Shown here one piece after another: positions 25,899 through 35,317 of a stretch of DNA of 64,000 nucleotides. Under the pieces are notes generated by a model. That model worked only from the letters and a program-made list of their open reading frames with translations, ran no database searches and was not told the DNA's origin. Positions within the stretch are counted from its first letter, which is position 1; each line of letters starts with the position of its first letter. Location of the stretch: the NCBI RefSeq assembly GCF_003226535.1, contig NZ_QKOB01000008.1, forward strand, positions 1-64,000, written 5' to 3'. A program made the position numbers and the translations under genes. Origin of the DNA: Meiothermus sp. Pnk-1 (lineage in GTDB: Bacteria > Deinococcota > Deinococci > Deinococcales > Thermaceae).

Positions 25899-26501
25899 CT
25901 TTGTTCCTCCTTGCCAGGCTTTGGCCTGGACGAGGCTACCGTAGCTCCCCTACCTTGCGGAAAGGTTGCACTCTTTGAGGGAGAGATGAAAACCGGAGTT
26001 TACGCGGCCCCCATAACCTGAGGTGTGCTCGAGGGCCTGCGTTTTCTGTAGAGTAACCCCTATGTGTGGGGGGTGGCCAGGTTGTTGCTGTTCCTGGCCC
26101 TGCTTCGGCTTTCATACCTCACCACCGACCTCTACGGGCTTCTCTTTGGGGTTCTCCTGCTCGCAGCCCTGGTGCGATCGTGAAGATGCTCCTGGGCGAG
26201 CGCATTGACCTGGCCCCGAGATCCCCTGGGCCACAGGTGGGTCAGGCGAAGCCTAGCTTGGGGCGCCGTTGCTCTTCCCCTGAAGGAGCTGAGGGGGCTG
26301 GGGTACAGGACGCCTCGAGAGGCTTTGGGGAAATGGAAAGCATCACACGGCCGACAGGGTAGGAGTGTCGAAGTGGATCACGCAAGACGCGGTGGATCAT
26401 CCTTTGGGTAGGGTTGCTGAAGGGTACGCCCTGTCGCCAGACCAGTAGGAAGCCCCCTTGGGTCACGCTGCGCTCGGGTCGAATTGGATTAGACTCCTCT
26501 T
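25899..26501. other. 600-bp stretch without a supported gene
   Basis: No ORF here resembles a known protein. A 39-codon frame at 26064-26183 (GTG start, TAGAGT 15 bp ahead) encodes a single hydrophobic span, LLLFLALLRLSYL and onward, and could be a small membrane peptide or the stump of a lost gene. Bases 26200-26370 read in fragments such as LKELRGLGYRTPREAL, which hints at a decayed transposase or integrase but proves nothing. Confidence 0.3.
26490..26495 (+). promoter_or_regulatory. -10 element of the ygfZ-like gene
   Basis: TAGACT lies 12 bp before the ATG at 26502 and there is no Shine-Dalgarno sequence, so a leaderless transcript is likely. Confidence 0.45.
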
Positions 26502-27503
26502 ATGGGTTTGGAGCGGTTACACCGGGCCTTGGGGGCGGAGTTTCACCAGACCGAAGGGGGAGAGGTTCCTTGGAGTTACGGGGAACTAAAAGCAGAAGTG
26601 GCCGCTTTTTACCAGGGGGCGGCATTAATAGATTTCCCCGAGACGGGCCTGCTACAAGTCGGCGGCGTGGACCGCCGGGACTTTATCCATAACCAGTGTA
26701 CCTCGGATGTGCGCGGGTTGCCGCAAGGAGGCTTTCTCGAGACCCTGTTTCTCAATAGCCGGGGCCAGATCGAATTCCTGGGCTCGGTGTACCAGCGGGA
26801 CCAAACCCTCTGGATTGCGGCGGCCCGGCTCCAGGCCCTGCTCGAGCGCTTCAACCGCTACATCGTTTTCGATCAGGTCGAGCTATCCGATCTCTCCCAA
26901 GCCTATGCCCAGCTGCGCTTGCAGGGGCCCGCGGCGCTCGAGGTGGGGGGGCGACTGGGCCAGCCCCCGGCCAAGTGGAGCATGGTGGAGTATCGCGGAG
27001 TGGTCTTGGCCCGCGACGAGTGGGGCCTGAACATCCTGGTTCCCCGTGACCTGGCGGAAGAGGTGTTCAACCAGCTGTTGCAGGCCGGGGCGACCCCGGT
27101 GGGCCGGAAGGCTTACCAGGTCTGGCGGGTCGAGCAGGGGGTGGCCGACCTCCCCGAGGCCCTGGGCGAGCTTCCGCAGGAGGCGGGGCTAGAGGCCAGG
27201 GTCAGCTACAAAAAGGGTTGCTACCTGGGCCAGGAGATCATGGCCCGGCTCGAGGCCCGGGGCAACACCCGCTACCAACTGATGGGGTTGCTGGGTCAAC
27301 AGCCGCTGCCCCCCCACGCTGAGGTCCGGCGGGAAGGGAGGAAGGTGGGCCGGGTCACCACCGTGGCGGATTCCCCACGGTTGGGCTCGGTGGCTTTGGC
27401 CCTGCTGCGCAAAGAGCTGGCCGTGGGGGATCAGGTGGAGGCGGGAGGGGTATCCGCTACTGTATCGGCTTTGCCCCTGCTGACCCCGGCGCAGAGGATG
27501 TGA
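26502..27503 (+). CDS. ygfZ: YgfZ/GcvT-type folate-binding protein (Fe-S cluster assembly)
   Basis: The 333-residue protein has the GcvT-like fold, with early 'LLQVGGVDRRDFIHNQCTSDV' and the YgfZ signature KGCYLGQEIMARLEARG (about residues 235-251), whose Cys is functionally important in the family. YgfZ binds folate and helps maintain certain Fe-S enzymes. It is distinguished from the glycine cleavage T protein by that signature and shorter length. It is a single gene with a near-leaderless start. Confidence 0.88.
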   Translation: MGLERLHRALGAEFHQTEGGEVPWSYGELKAEVAAFYQGAALIDFPETGLLQVGGVDRRDFIHNQCTSDVRGLPQGGFLETLFLNSRGQIEFLGSVYQRDQTLWIAAARLQALLERFNRYIVFDQVELSDLSQAYAQLRLQGPAALEVGGRLGQPPAKWSMVEYRGVVLARDEWGLNILVPRDLAEEVFNQLLQAGATPVGRKAYQVWRVEQGVADLPEALGELPQEAGLEARVSYKKGCYLGQEIMARLEARGNTRYQLMGLLGQQPLPPHAEVRREGRKVGRVTTVADSPRLGSVALALLRKELAVGDQVEAGGVSATVSALPLLTPAQRM

Positions 27504-27545
27504 TGGGCCGATGAACCTGCCGCTTATCTGGGGTAGAGGGGTGGC

Positions 27546-27574
27546 TTGGCGGCGGTTAAAGTTTATGCTATCTT
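27546..27574 (+). promoter_or_regulatory. Promoter of cinA-thpR-recA
   Basis: TTGGCG (27546-27551), a 17-bp spacer and TATCTT (27569-27574) precede the cinA ATG at 27587. A weak GGGG site lies between. Confidence 0.45.
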
Positions 27575-27586
27575 GATGGGGTAATT

Positions 27587-28786
27587 ATGTTTTTAGCGGA
27601 AATTATTGGCGTGGGCAGCGAACTGATCTATGGAGATACCCTGGATACCAACACCTCGGATATCGCGGTGAGCCTGCTGCCATACGCGCTCGAGGTCAAG
27701 CGTACCCTGCGCGTGGCCGATGACGTACCCGAACTTGTGGCCAGTATCCGCGCAGCCTGGGACCGCTCCCGGTTGGTGGTGCTCTCGGGGGGGCTGGGTC
27801 CCACCGCCGACGACGTGACCCGCGAGGCCATTGCCGAGGCGCTGGGAGAGCCGCTCGAGCTGGATCAAGCCGTTCTCGACGCTATTGAGGCTTTTTTCAA
27901 AAGCCGGGGTCGGGTTATGGCCGAGGTGAACCGCAAGCAGGCCATGAAGATTCCCTCCGCCGCTTGGCTTGCCAACCCGCGTGGAACCGCCCCTGGCTGG
28001 TGGGTGCACAAGGACGGCAAGGACCTGGTGGCCCTCCCCGGCCCGCCCGCCGAGTGGAAGCCGATGTGGCAGGAGTTGCTGCCCAAGCTCGCGCTTCCCC
28101 CGGCCTACTACTACCAGAAAACCTTTAAGACCTTCGGCATCGGCGAATCCGACATCGCCCAGGCCCTAGGCGAGTTGTTCAGGCGGGAGGAGGGGCTGGA
28201 GGTAGGCAGCTACGCCAAGCCTTGGGGGGTCGAGGTGGTAATCCGGGGTCACAGCCCCGCGGCCCCTGCCCTGGCCGAGGCCATCCGGGAGCGGCTCAAG
28301 AACGTCTGGGGCGAGGATGACGATAGCCTACCGCAGGTGGTGCTGCGGGGGCTCGAGGCAAGAAGGGCCACCCTCGCCACCGCCGAGTCGCTGACCGGAG
28401 GGATGCTAGGGAGCCTCGTCACCGAGGTGCCCGGGGCCAGCCGGGTCTACCTGGGCGGCTTGGTTTCGTATTCGCCTTTGGCCAAGGCCCGCTTTGGCGT
28501 CCCTGGTCCCGTTCTCGAGGCTCACGGCACCGTCTCCGCGCAGACCGCCAGGGCCATGGCTGAGGCGGTGCAGGGGGCTTTGGGCTCGACCTACGCCCTG
28601 GCGACCACCGGGGTAGCGGGGCCGGAGGAGCTCGAGGGCAAACCGGTTGGAACCGTCCATATCGGCCTGGCTGGGCCGGGCGAGACCAAGGTTTTTTCCT
28701 ACCACCTGCCCGTGGTCTCCCGACAGACGTTGCGCCAGCGCGCCGCTTATACGGCGCTGGGATTACTGGTCAGGGAGCTGGGATGA
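27587..28786 (+). CDS. cinA: CinA: competence/damage-inducible protein, NMN deamidase
   Basis: This 399-residue two-domain protein has an N-terminal MoCF-like ADP-ribose pyrophosphatase domain ([15 protein letters not shown], '[18 protein letters not shown]'). The C-terminal PncC domain converts NMN to nicotinate mononucleotide ([21 protein letters not shown], 'TTGVAGPEE', '[11 protein letters not shown]'). It salvages pyridine nucleotides and is cotranscribed with recA in many Gram-positive and Deinococcus-Thermus bacteria. The order cinA-thpR-recA is kept here, with a repeat-rich 112-bp gap before thpR. Confidence 0.95.
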   Translation: MFLAEIIGVGSELIYGDTLDTNTSDIAVSLLPYALEVKRTLRVADDVPELVASIRAAWDRSRLVVLSGGLGPTADDVTREAIAEALGEPLELDQAVLDAIEAFFKSRGRVMAEVNRKQAMKIPSAAWLANPRGTAPGWWVHKDGKDLVALPGPPAEWKPMWQELLPKLALPPAYYYQKTFKTFGIGESDIAQALGELFRREEGLEVGSYAKPWGVEVVIRGHSPAAPALAEAIRERLKNVWGEDDDSLPQVVLRGLEARRATLATAESLTGGMLGSLVTEVPGASRVYLGGLVSYSPLAKARFGVPGPVLEAHGTVSAQTARAMAEAVQGALGSTYALATTGVAGPEELEGKPVGTVHIGLAGPGETKVFSYHLPVVSRQTLRQRAAYTALGLLVRELG

Positions 28787-28791
28787 ATCTC

Positions 28792-28886
28792 GTACGTCCT
28801 ATGTCTCGAGCGGATCGCGAGAAATGCTTTGGCGATTGCGCTACGAGAACATCTTCTGACGCACGACGTGAGGCGTATGACGTAGG
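28792..28886. repeat. TACG/ACGT-type intergenic repeat between cinA and thpR
   Basis: The spacer contains CGTACGTCCTATG, GCACGACGTGAGGCGTATGACG and similar strings, like the tract at 3754-3931. No gene is supported in it. Confidence 0.45.
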
Positions 28887-28898
28887 GTGGGGGTTTGT

Positions 28899-29417
28899 AT
28901 GAGGCTTTTCTACGCTGTATTTTTACCGGAAAACGTGCGTGAAGCCCTGGCCCTAGCGCAGGAGAAGGTACGACCCTATAGGGGCTGGAAGGCCACCCGG
29001 CCCGATCAGTTGCATGTGACGTTGATGTTTTTGGGCGAGGTGGACGAAACCCGGCTTCCCCAGCTAAAGCAGGTCGGCGAGGAAGCGGCGGCGGGGGTGG
29101 CTTCCTTTACCGCTCGGCTGCGTGGCACGGGCTTTTTCCCCGAGCGGGGGTCGCCCCGGGTCTGGTTCGCTAAAGCCGAGGGCGCGGGCTTTGGGCCGCT
29201 GGCCGCTAGGCTGCGGCAGGCCCTGCCAGAGTTCGCCGGAGCCCAAAGCTTCAAGGCCCATGTCACCCTAGCCCGCCGCAAGGGGCCAGTCCCCCGCCCT
29301 AAACCCCTGGTCCTTGACCTGGCGTTCCAGGTCCATGAGGCTTGTTTGGTTCATTCGGAGTTGTCATCCTCGGGCCCTACATACCAGGTGCTCGAGCGGT
29401 TTCCTCTGGCGGGCTAG
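28899..29417 (+). CDS. thpR: RNA 2',3'-cyclic phosphodiesterase (2H superfamily, ThpR/LigT)
   Basis: The 172-residue enzyme carries the two HxTx motifs that define the family, HVTLMFLG (about residue 39) and HVTLARRK (about residue 123), in the usual two-lobed layout. It opens 2',3'-cyclic phosphates at RNA ends; ligation of 2'-5' links is a side reaction. I chose the ATG at 28899, which begins the family-like MRLFYAVFLP. It lies between cinA and recA. Confidence 0.92.
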   Translation: MRLFYAVFLPENVREALALAQEKVRPYRGWKATRPDQLHVTLMFLGEVDETRLPQLKQVGEEAAAGVASFTARLRGTGFFPERGSPRVWFAKAEGAGFGPLAARLRQALPEFAGAQSFKAHVTLARRKGPVPRPKPLVLDLAFQVHEACLVHSELSSSGPTYQVLERFPLAG

Positions 29418-29444
29418 CCCATAGCAGAGCAAGGAGCGTGCGAC

Positions 29445-30494
29445 ATGGATAAGGAGAAGCAAAAAGCCTTGGAAGGAGCTTTGAAGTCCATCGAGAAGCA
29501 ATTCGGTAAGGGCGCGGTGATGCGTTTGGGAGAGTCGCCGCGGCAACAGGTGGACGTGATCTCTACCGGGAGCCTGGGGCTGGACATGGCTTTGGGCGTC
29601 GGAGGGATCCCTCGCGGGCGCATCACCGAGATCTACGGTCCGGAGTCGGGCGGCAAGACCACCCTCTCCCTCTCCATCATCGCCGAGGCCCAGCGCAAGG
29701 GGGGGGTAGCGGCTTTTGTGGACGCCGAACACGCCCTGGATCCGACCTACGCCAAGAGCCTAGGGGTCAACATCGACGACCTTTTGGTCAGCCAGCCGGA
29801 TACCGGCGAACAAGCGCTGGAGATCGTCGAACTCTTGACCCGCTCGGGGGCCATAGATGTCATCGTCGTGGACTCGGTGGCGGCTTTGGTGCCTCAGGCC
29901 GAGATCGAGGGGCAGATGGGCGACGCATTCGTGGGCGTTCAAGCCCGGCTGATGAGCCAAGCCCTGCGCAAGCTTACCGCGGCGCTCTCCAAGAGCAACA
30001 CGGCCTGCATCTTCATCAACCAAATCCGCGAGAAGGTGGGGGTGATGTACGGTAACCCCGAGACCACCCCCGGCGGGCGGGCGCTCAAGTTTTATGCCTC
30101 GGTGCGCCTGGATGTGCGCAAACAGGGCCAGCCCATCAAAGTCGGCAACGATGCTGTAGGCAACCGGGTCAAGGTCAAGGTTACCAAAAACAAGCTGGCC
30201 CCGCCTTTCCGCGAGCACGAGATCGAGCTGTACTTTGGCAAGGGCATTGACCCCATGGCTGATCTGGTCACGGTGGCGATCGCCGCCGGGGTGATTGAGA
30301 AGTCCGGCTCGTGGCTCTCCTACGGCGAGACCCGGCTGGGTCAGGGCAAGGAGAAAGCTGCCGATCTCCTCCGCAGCGTGCCTGAGATGGCTCAGGAGAT
30401 CCGTGAGAAAGTTTTGGCGCAAGCGGGTAAAATACCGTTAGTGGTGGCGGGCGAAGAGGAATCGGAGCCCGAAGCTGCTGAAGCTGAAGCCTAA
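29445..30494 (+). CDS. recA: RecA recombinase
   Basis: The 349-residue recombinase has the Walker A motif [11 protein letters not shown] (residues 66-76), the Walker B region '[20 protein letters not shown]', the L1/L2 DNA-binding loops ('[27 protein letters not shown]') and an acidic C-terminal tail. It drives strand exchange and LexA-type self-cleavage. AAGGAG precedes the ATG by ten bases. No LexA box is visible ahead of it. It is third in the cinA operon. Confidence 0.98.
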   Translation: MDKEKQKALEGALKSIEKQFGKGAVMRLGESPRQQVDVISTGSLGLDMALGVGGIPRGRITEIYGPESGGKTTLSLSIIAEAQRKGGVAAFVDAEHALDPTYAKSLGVNIDDLLVSQPDTGEQALEIVELLTRSGAIDVIVVDSVAALVPQAEIEGQMGDAFVGVQARLMSQALRKLTAALSKSNTACIFINQIREKVGVMYGNPETTPGGRALKFYASVRLDVRKQGQPIKVGNDAVGNRVKVKVTKNKLAPPFREHEIELYFGKGIDPMADLVTVAIAAGVIEKSGSWLSYGETRLGQGKEKAADLLRSVPEMAQEIREKVLAQAGKIPLVVAGEEESEPEAAEAEA

Positions 30495-30718
30495 CGGGCT
30501 GGAAAGCCCTGGAGCGCCCCGAGTTGATGCGGAGGTTTGGTGTGGATTATCCGAACTTTGCCCTGCCTGGCTGTGAAGCGGTTCCCGCAGCCGGGCGGGA
30601 GGTCGCGAGTTTGGAAACCCCTGTGGGAGAGGTGGCCAAATCCGGAAGTGCGGATGGACGCCAGTGGGTCCAGGTGAGATGAGATAGCCCGCTAGCGTCA
30701 CAACGAATTCGACTCGGG

Positions 30719-30738
30719 GCCTCCTACGCTTAGGAGGC
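30719..30738 (+). promoter_or_regulatory. Hairpin that hides the rny ribosome binding site
   Basis: GCCTCCTA (30719-30726) and TAGGAGGC (30731-30738) pair perfectly around a CGCT loop. The right arm contains the AGGAGG Shine-Dalgarno of rny (ATG at 30744). The structure would block initiation unless opened. The rest of the 30495-30743 spacer shows no gene. Confidence 0.55.
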
Positions 30739-30743
30739 GCCTG

Positions 30744-32507
30744 ATGAATTTAACCCTCTTAGATATCGTGCTGCTCCTGCTGGTGCTGGGGCTGGGCGGG
30801 GTCATCGTGCTGCTGATGCAGCGCATGGCGCACCTCGCCGACCAGCAGAAAGTAGAAGCGTCGGAAGCCCAGCGGATGCTCGCCGACGCCCGCCGGGAAG
30901 CCCAGGTCATGCTCGAGGCGGCTAGGTCGGAGTCCCGTGAGCTGCTGACCGCTGCCCGCTCGGAGGCCCAGGCCATACGCGAGGCCGCCCAGGCCGAGAT
31001 CGAGCGTGCCCGCCAAAACCTCGAGGCCCGCATGCAGGCCCAGCTCAAAGAGGAGCGTGAGCGCCTCGAGGCCGGGGTACAGGCCAGCATTCGGGCCGCC
31101 GAGACCACCCTCAAGCGCGACCAGGAGGCCATCGAGCGGGAGAAAGAAGCCCTACGGCGCGAGCAGGAGCGGCTCCAGGCGGAGCTAAATAGCATTCGGG
31201 CGGAGCGCGAAGAGCAAAAGCGCGAGCTCGAGCGCCTGGCCCGCCGCAGCGAGCAGCTCGACGCCCGGGCCCTCAAGCTCGACCAGCAGGAAGAGAAGCT
31301 CGAGGCTTTCGAGAAAACCCTGCATGAACGCGAGGCTGAACTCTCCAACCGCGAGAAGCTGATCGAGCAGCGGCTTCAAGAGGTAGCCGAAATGAGCCGG
31401 GAGGAAGCCCGTGACCTACTCCTATCGCGCCTGGACGCCGAGCTCGAGGAGGAGAAGGCCCACCGGGTCAAGGCCAGCTTGGAAAAAGCCCGCCTCGAGG
31501 TCAAGCGCGAGGCCCAGAAGCTTCTGGCCCAGGCTGCCCAGCGCCAGGCCTCCGAGACCGCCGCCGCCTTGGCGGTCTCGGTGGTGCCCATTCCCTCCGA
31601 CGCCATGAAAGGCCGCATCATCGGGCGAGAGGGCCGCAATATCCGCACCTTTGAGGCGCTCACCGGGGTGGACCTCATCATCGACGACACCCCCGAGGCG
31701 GTGCTGCTCTCTAGCTTCAACCCCATTCGCCGCGAGATCGCCAAGATGGCCTTGGAGCAACTGGTCCAGGACGGGCGCATCCACCCCAGCCGGATCGAGG
31801 AGGTGGTGGAGAAGGCCAAGAGCGAGATGAAGGCCTATATCTACGAGCGGGGCGAGGAAGCCGCGCTCGAGGCCGGCGTAGTGGGCCTGAAACCCGGCTT
31901 GGTGCAGCTCCTTGGCCGTTTGCACTTTCGCTCCAGCTACGGTCAGAACGTGCTCAAGCACTCGGTTCAGGTGGCCCACCTCACGGGGATTATGGCGGCC
32001 GAATTGGGGCTGGACGCCGCCATGGGCCGCCGGGCTGGACTGTTGCACGACTTGGGCAAGTCGGTGGACCGCGAGATCGAAGGAACCCACGTAGAGATCG
32101 GCGTCACCCTGGCCGCGCGCTTCGGGGAGCCCAAGGAGGTCATCGACGCCATCGCCCACCACCACGACCCCGAGAACGGGGAAACCCTCTACTCGGTACT
32201 GACTGCCGCTGCCGACGCCATCAGCGCGGCCAGGCCCGGAGCGCGGCGCGAATCCCTGGAGGAGTATATCCAGCGGCTCGAGCAGCTCGAGCGCATTGCC
32301 CTCAGCTTCCCCGGCGTGGAAAGCGCCTTCGCCGTGCAGGCTGGGCGGGAGGTGCGGGTCATCGTCAAGCCCGACAAGGTCAATGACGCCAAAGCTGTGT
32401 TGCTGGCCCGCGAGATCGCCGGGCGCATCGAGCGGGACATGAACTATCCGGGGCAAGTGCAGGTGACGGTGGTGCGGGAGAGCCGGGCGGTGGAGTACGC
32501 GAAGTAG
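30744..32507 (+). CDS. rny: Ribonuclease Y
   Basis: This 587-residue membrane-anchored endoribonuclease starts mRNA decay. It has an N-terminal TM helix (about 5-24) and a long charged coiled coil (about 30-215). The KH domain reads GRIIGREGRNIRTFEALTG, and the HD domain contains 'AGLLHDLGKSVDREIEGTH' with the metal His-Asp pair. Length and order match the family. Its Shine-Dalgarno is inside a perfect hairpin, which suggests translational control. Confidence 0.96.
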   Translation: MNLTLLDIVLLLLVLGLGGVIVLLMQRMAHLADQQKVEASEAQRMLADARREAQVMLEAARSESRELLTAARSEAQAIREAAQAEIERARQNLEARMQAQLKEERERLEAGVQASIRAAETTLKRDQEAIEREKEALRREQERLQAELNSIRAEREEQKRELERLARRSEQLDARALKLDQQEEKLEAFEKTLHEREAELSNREKLIEQRLQEVAEMSREEARDLLLSRLDAELEEEKAHRVKASLEKARLEVKREAQKLLAQAAQRQASETAAALAVSVVPIPSDAMKGRIIGREGRNIRTFEALTGVDLIIDDTPEAVLLSSFNPIRREIAKMALEQLVQDGRIHPSRIEEVVEKAKSEMKAYIYERGEEAALEAGVVGLKPGLVQLLGRLHFRSSYGQNVLKHSVQVAHLTGIMAAELGLDAAMGRRAGLLHDLGKSVDREIEGTHVEIGVTLAARFGEPKEVIDAIAHHHDPENGETLYSVLTAAADAISAARPGARRESLEEYIQRLEQLERIALSFPGVESAFAVQAGREVRVIVKPDKVNDAKAVLLAREIAGRIERDMNYPGQVQVTVVRESRAVEYAK

Positions 32508-32532
32508 CCAGCCGCGGACAATTCTCGGGAAT

Positions 32533-33129
32533 TTACGAGGAAGTCGGCCGCCTCAGCAGTTCCCGCCCTACCGCCGCATAGCTGGCCCAGCCCAGCGGAG
32601 CCCGCTCGTCGCGCACCTCTCGCACCGTCACCCCGGCCAGCACCGCCTTCTCGAAGGCGGCGTAGCGGGGGATGAAGGTCTTGAAATGGGGAATCCGGAG
32701 GTCTCGCAGGGTCTCGAGCGCCGCTTCCCCGTCCCGTGAAGGAGGAGGCGGAACCAAGGTCACCAGCACCCGGTAGGCATAGCCCTCGAGTTCGGGCAAC
32801 AGGCGCTGGAGGGTGGCCATCGCCAGAATTCCGGGCGCGGTGGGCACGATGATCAGATCGGCTTTCTCCCCGAGTTCGAAGAGGGCCTTGGCCTTGGGCT
32901 GGGCCCGGGTATCGTAGACCACATGTTCGAAGCGCTTGGGCTTGGCTTCCTCGGGGCTGCTCACAACGAACGGGAACCCCGGGCCCCGATGGGCCCAAGT
33001 CAGGGCGCCCTGGGCGGGGTCGGCGTCTACCAAGAGGGTGGGCCCCAAGTCGCTAAGAAAGGTGGCTAGGTGCACCGAGGTCGTGGTTTTGCCCACGCCC
33101 CCTTTGAGGGAGGTCACCAGAACCCGCAC
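32533..33129 (-). CDS. ParA/MinD-type ATPase
   Basis: The 198-residue protein has the deviant Walker A motif KGGVGKTTTSVHLA near the N-terminus and 'TLLVDADPAQGALTWA', then 'DLIIVPTAPGILAMATL'. It is short for a chromosomal ParA, and no ParB gene is adjacent, so plasmid-type partitioning is not supported. A role in positioning a cell component is more likely. I chose the GTG at 33129, with TATTTT 8 bp upstream. It is divergent from mreB. Confidence 0.85.
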   Translation of the reverse strand: MRVLVTSLKGGVGKTTTSVHLATFLSDLGPTLLVDADPAQGALTWAHRGPGFPFVVSSPEEAKPKRFEHVVYDTRAQPKAKALFELGEKADLIIVPTAPGILAMATLQRLLPELEGYAYRVLVTLVPPPPSRDGEAALETLRDLRIPHFKTFIPRYAAFEKAVLAGVTVREVRDERAPLGWASYAAVGRELLRRPTSS

Positions 33130-33249
33130 GGTGATTAAAAAATAGCATGGCCCCGCCGGAGTTGTTTTCCGGCGCCTGGGCGTCATATGCTACGCTTCGG
33201 CCACAGGTTGGCTCACTGCATCTCAACTTGGGCTATAGAATGGGGCGAT

Positions 33250-34287
33250 ATGTTTAGGGGCGAAGACATCGGGATTGACCTGGGCACCGCTTCCGTGCTG
33301 ATCTATGTGCGTGGCAAGGGGATTGTGTTGCGCGAACCGTCGGTGATCGCGATGGTGCAGGGCAGCAAGGAGGTCAAGGCGGTGGGCGCGGAAGCCTACC
33401 GGATGCTGGGCCGCACGCCCGGCAACATCGTGGCGGCGAGGCCGCTCAAAGATGGGGTCATCGCCGACTACACCCTCACCGAGCGGATGCTGACCCTCTT
33501 CATGCGCAAGGTGCTTTCGCCGGTCTCTTCGCGCTTTTTCAAGCCACAGGTGATGGTGGGGGTTCCCTCCGGCGTCACCGAGGTCGAGCGCCAGGCTGTA
33601 GTGCGGGCGGTGGTGGAGGCCGGGGCGCGGCGGGCTTTCCTCATCGATGAACCCCTGGCCGCAGCCATCGGGGCGGGGATCGCCATCGCTGAGCCCACCG
33701 GGAGCATGGTGGTGGATATCGGGGGAGGTTCTACCGATATCGCGGTGATCAGCTTAGGGGGAATCGTCAACGCGCAGAGCCTCAAGATCGCCGGGAACGA
33801 ATTCGACGAGGCTATCGCCAGCTTTATCCGCAACAAGTACAACCTGCTGATCGGGGAGCGCACCGCTGAGGACCTCAAGATCAAGGTGGGGGCAGCTAAG
33901 ATCCTGCCTGACGACGAGCCGGTGGTAGCCGAGGTGCGCGGGCGCGACCTGGTTTCGGGCCTTCCCAAGACCGTGGAGGTCTCGGCCCAGAACGTCACCG
34001 AGGCCCTGCAAGACCCGCTCGACAAGATCATCCAGGGGGTGAAGTCGGTGCTCGAGACCACCCCTCCCGAACTGGTCGCCGACATCATCGACCGGGGGAT
34101 CTTGCTCACCGGCGGCGGGGCTTTGTTGCGTAACCTCGACATCGTGCTCCAGGAGGCCACCGGCGTGCCGGTGGTGGTGGCGGAGAACGCGGTGGAGGCG
34201 GTGGCGGTGGGGACCGGCAAGGCGTTGGACATGCTCCACGTGCTGCAAGATGCGCTGGTTTCCTCGGATGCGGTGCTGAGAAGATAA
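33250..34287 (+). CDS. mreB: MreB rod-shape actin homologue
   Basis: The 345-residue actin-fold protein shows the ATP-binding motifs IGIDLGTASVLIY, 'VVDIGGGSTDIAVISLGG' and 'GILLTGGGALLRNLD'. It polymerises under the membrane and guides wall synthesis in rod cells. I chose the ATG at 33250 (MFRGEDIGIDLG), which gives the usual family length; the upstream extension to 33187 is unsupported. TATAGA lies at 33234. mreC and mreD are not adjacent. The lipid A-type cluster starts 23 bp downstream. Confidence 0.95.
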   Translation: MFRGEDIGIDLGTASVLIYVRGKGIVLREPSVIAMVQGSKEVKAVGAEAYRMLGRTPGNIVAARPLKDGVIADYTLTERMLTLFMRKVLSPVSSRFFKPQVMVGVPSGVTEVERQAVVRAVVEAGARRAFLIDEPLAAAIGAGIAIAEPTGSMVVDIGGGSTDIAVISLGGIVNAQSLKIAGNEFDEAIASFIRNKYNLLIGERTAEDLKIKVGAAKILPDDEPVVAEVRGRDLVSGLPKTVEVSAQNVTEALQDPLDKIIQGVKSVLETTPPELVADIIDRGILLTGGGALLRNLDIVLQEATGVPVVVAENAVEAVAVGTGKALDMLHVLQDALVSSDAVLRR

Positions 34288-34309
34288 AGCTGTCCTGCGC
34301 CGTTAGACG

Positions 34310-35308
34310 ATGCGCTTATCCCAAATCGCCGCGCACTTAGGGGGCCGCCTGGAAGGGCCGGACCTCGAGGTAACCCGTCTGGCCACGCCCGAGGGGGCCG
34401 GCCCCGGCGAGCTGGTGGTGGTGCGGGAACCCAGGTGGCTCGAGGCGGCCTTGGCCTCGGGGGCAGCACTGGTGCTGGGGGAGGGCAGCCCCCGGCCGCA
34501 GACCCCAGCCCATTCGGTTATCTTTGTTTCCCAGATGGAAAAGGCCTGGCCGCGATTGCTCGCGCTCTTCGAGCGTCCCCTGCGCTGGGCTGAGCCGGGG
34601 ATTCATCCCAGCGCCATCGTCGAGCCCGATGCCCAGGTGCACCCCACGGCGGCCATCGGGGCTTATGCCCTGATCCGTTCGGGGGCGCACATCAAGGCAG
34701 GGGCGGTGGTGGCACCCTATGCCTATGTGGGCGAAGGGGCGGAAATAGGGGAGGGAGCGGTGCTCGAGCCGCGCGTCACCCTTTACCCCCAGACCGTAGT
34801 CGGGCCAGGTTGCTGGATTGGTGCGGGGGCGGTGTTGGGGGTGGTCGGGTTCGGTTTCCAAGCCGGGGTGCGCTTACCTCATACCGGGCGGGTGGTGCTC
34901 GAGGAGGGGGTAGAACTCGGCGCAGGGAGCATCGTTCAGCGCAGCGTGGTGGGGGAGACCCGGATCGGCGCTTACAGCAAGATCGGCGAGCTGGTGCTCA
35001 TCGGCCACAACGTGCAGATCGGGCGGGAAGTGGTGATGGTGGGCGCGAGCGCGGTGGGAGGCAGCGTAAGGGTTGAGGATCGGGTGGTAATAGCGGGCCA
35101 GGTAGTTCTGGCCGACCATATTCGGGTCGGGCAGGGGGCTCGGGTCGCCGGGAGTAGCGCGGTCTCCAAGGATATTCCTCCCGGTGAGACCTGGGCTGGA
35201 GGGGTTCCGGCCCGGCCTATCCGCGAGCACTGGCGACGCTTGGCCATGCTGGATTGGTTGGTGAAGGTGGAGAAGAAGATTCGGGGGCTTATTGACAAGC
35301 CACGTTGA
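34310..35308 (+). CDS. lpxD: LpxD-type UDP-3-O-acylglucosamine N-acyltransferase
   Basis: The 332-residue protein has an N-terminal uridine-binding domain (1-100), left-handed beta-helix hexapeptide repeats (100-270) and a C-terminal helix pair. The catalytic His is visible in LVLIGHNVQIGREV. It adds the second acyl chain, amide-linked, in lipid A synthesis. It lies just upstream of lpxC and completes, with lpxA, the first three steps of the pathway. Substrate identity is inferred from the neighbours. Confidence 0.88.
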   Translation: MRLSQIAAHLGGRLEGPDLEVTRLATPEGAGPGELVVVREPRWLEAALASGAALVLGEGSPRPQTPAHSVIFVSQMEKAWPRLLALFERPLRWAEPGIHPSAIVEPDAQVHPTAAIGAYALIRSGAHIKAGAVVAPYAYVGEGAEIGEGAVLEPRVTLYPQTVVGPGCWIGAGAVLGVVGFGFQAGVRLPHTGRVVLEEGVELGAGSIVQRSVVGETRIGAYSKIGELVLIGHNVQIGREVVMVGASAVGGSVRVEDRVVIAGQVVLADHIRVGQGARVAGSSAVSKDIPPGETWAGGVPARPIREHWRRLAMLDWLVKVEKKIRGLIDKPR

Positions 35309-35317
35309 GGTCGGGCC

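Noticed and set aside
28795-28840. Possible small gene between cinA and thpR
   Set aside because: The short frames have no ribosome site or -10 and lie in the TACG-type repeat.
32533-33129. ParA as part of a chromosome or plasmid partition locus
   Set aside because: No ParB gene or parS-like palindromes are adjacent.
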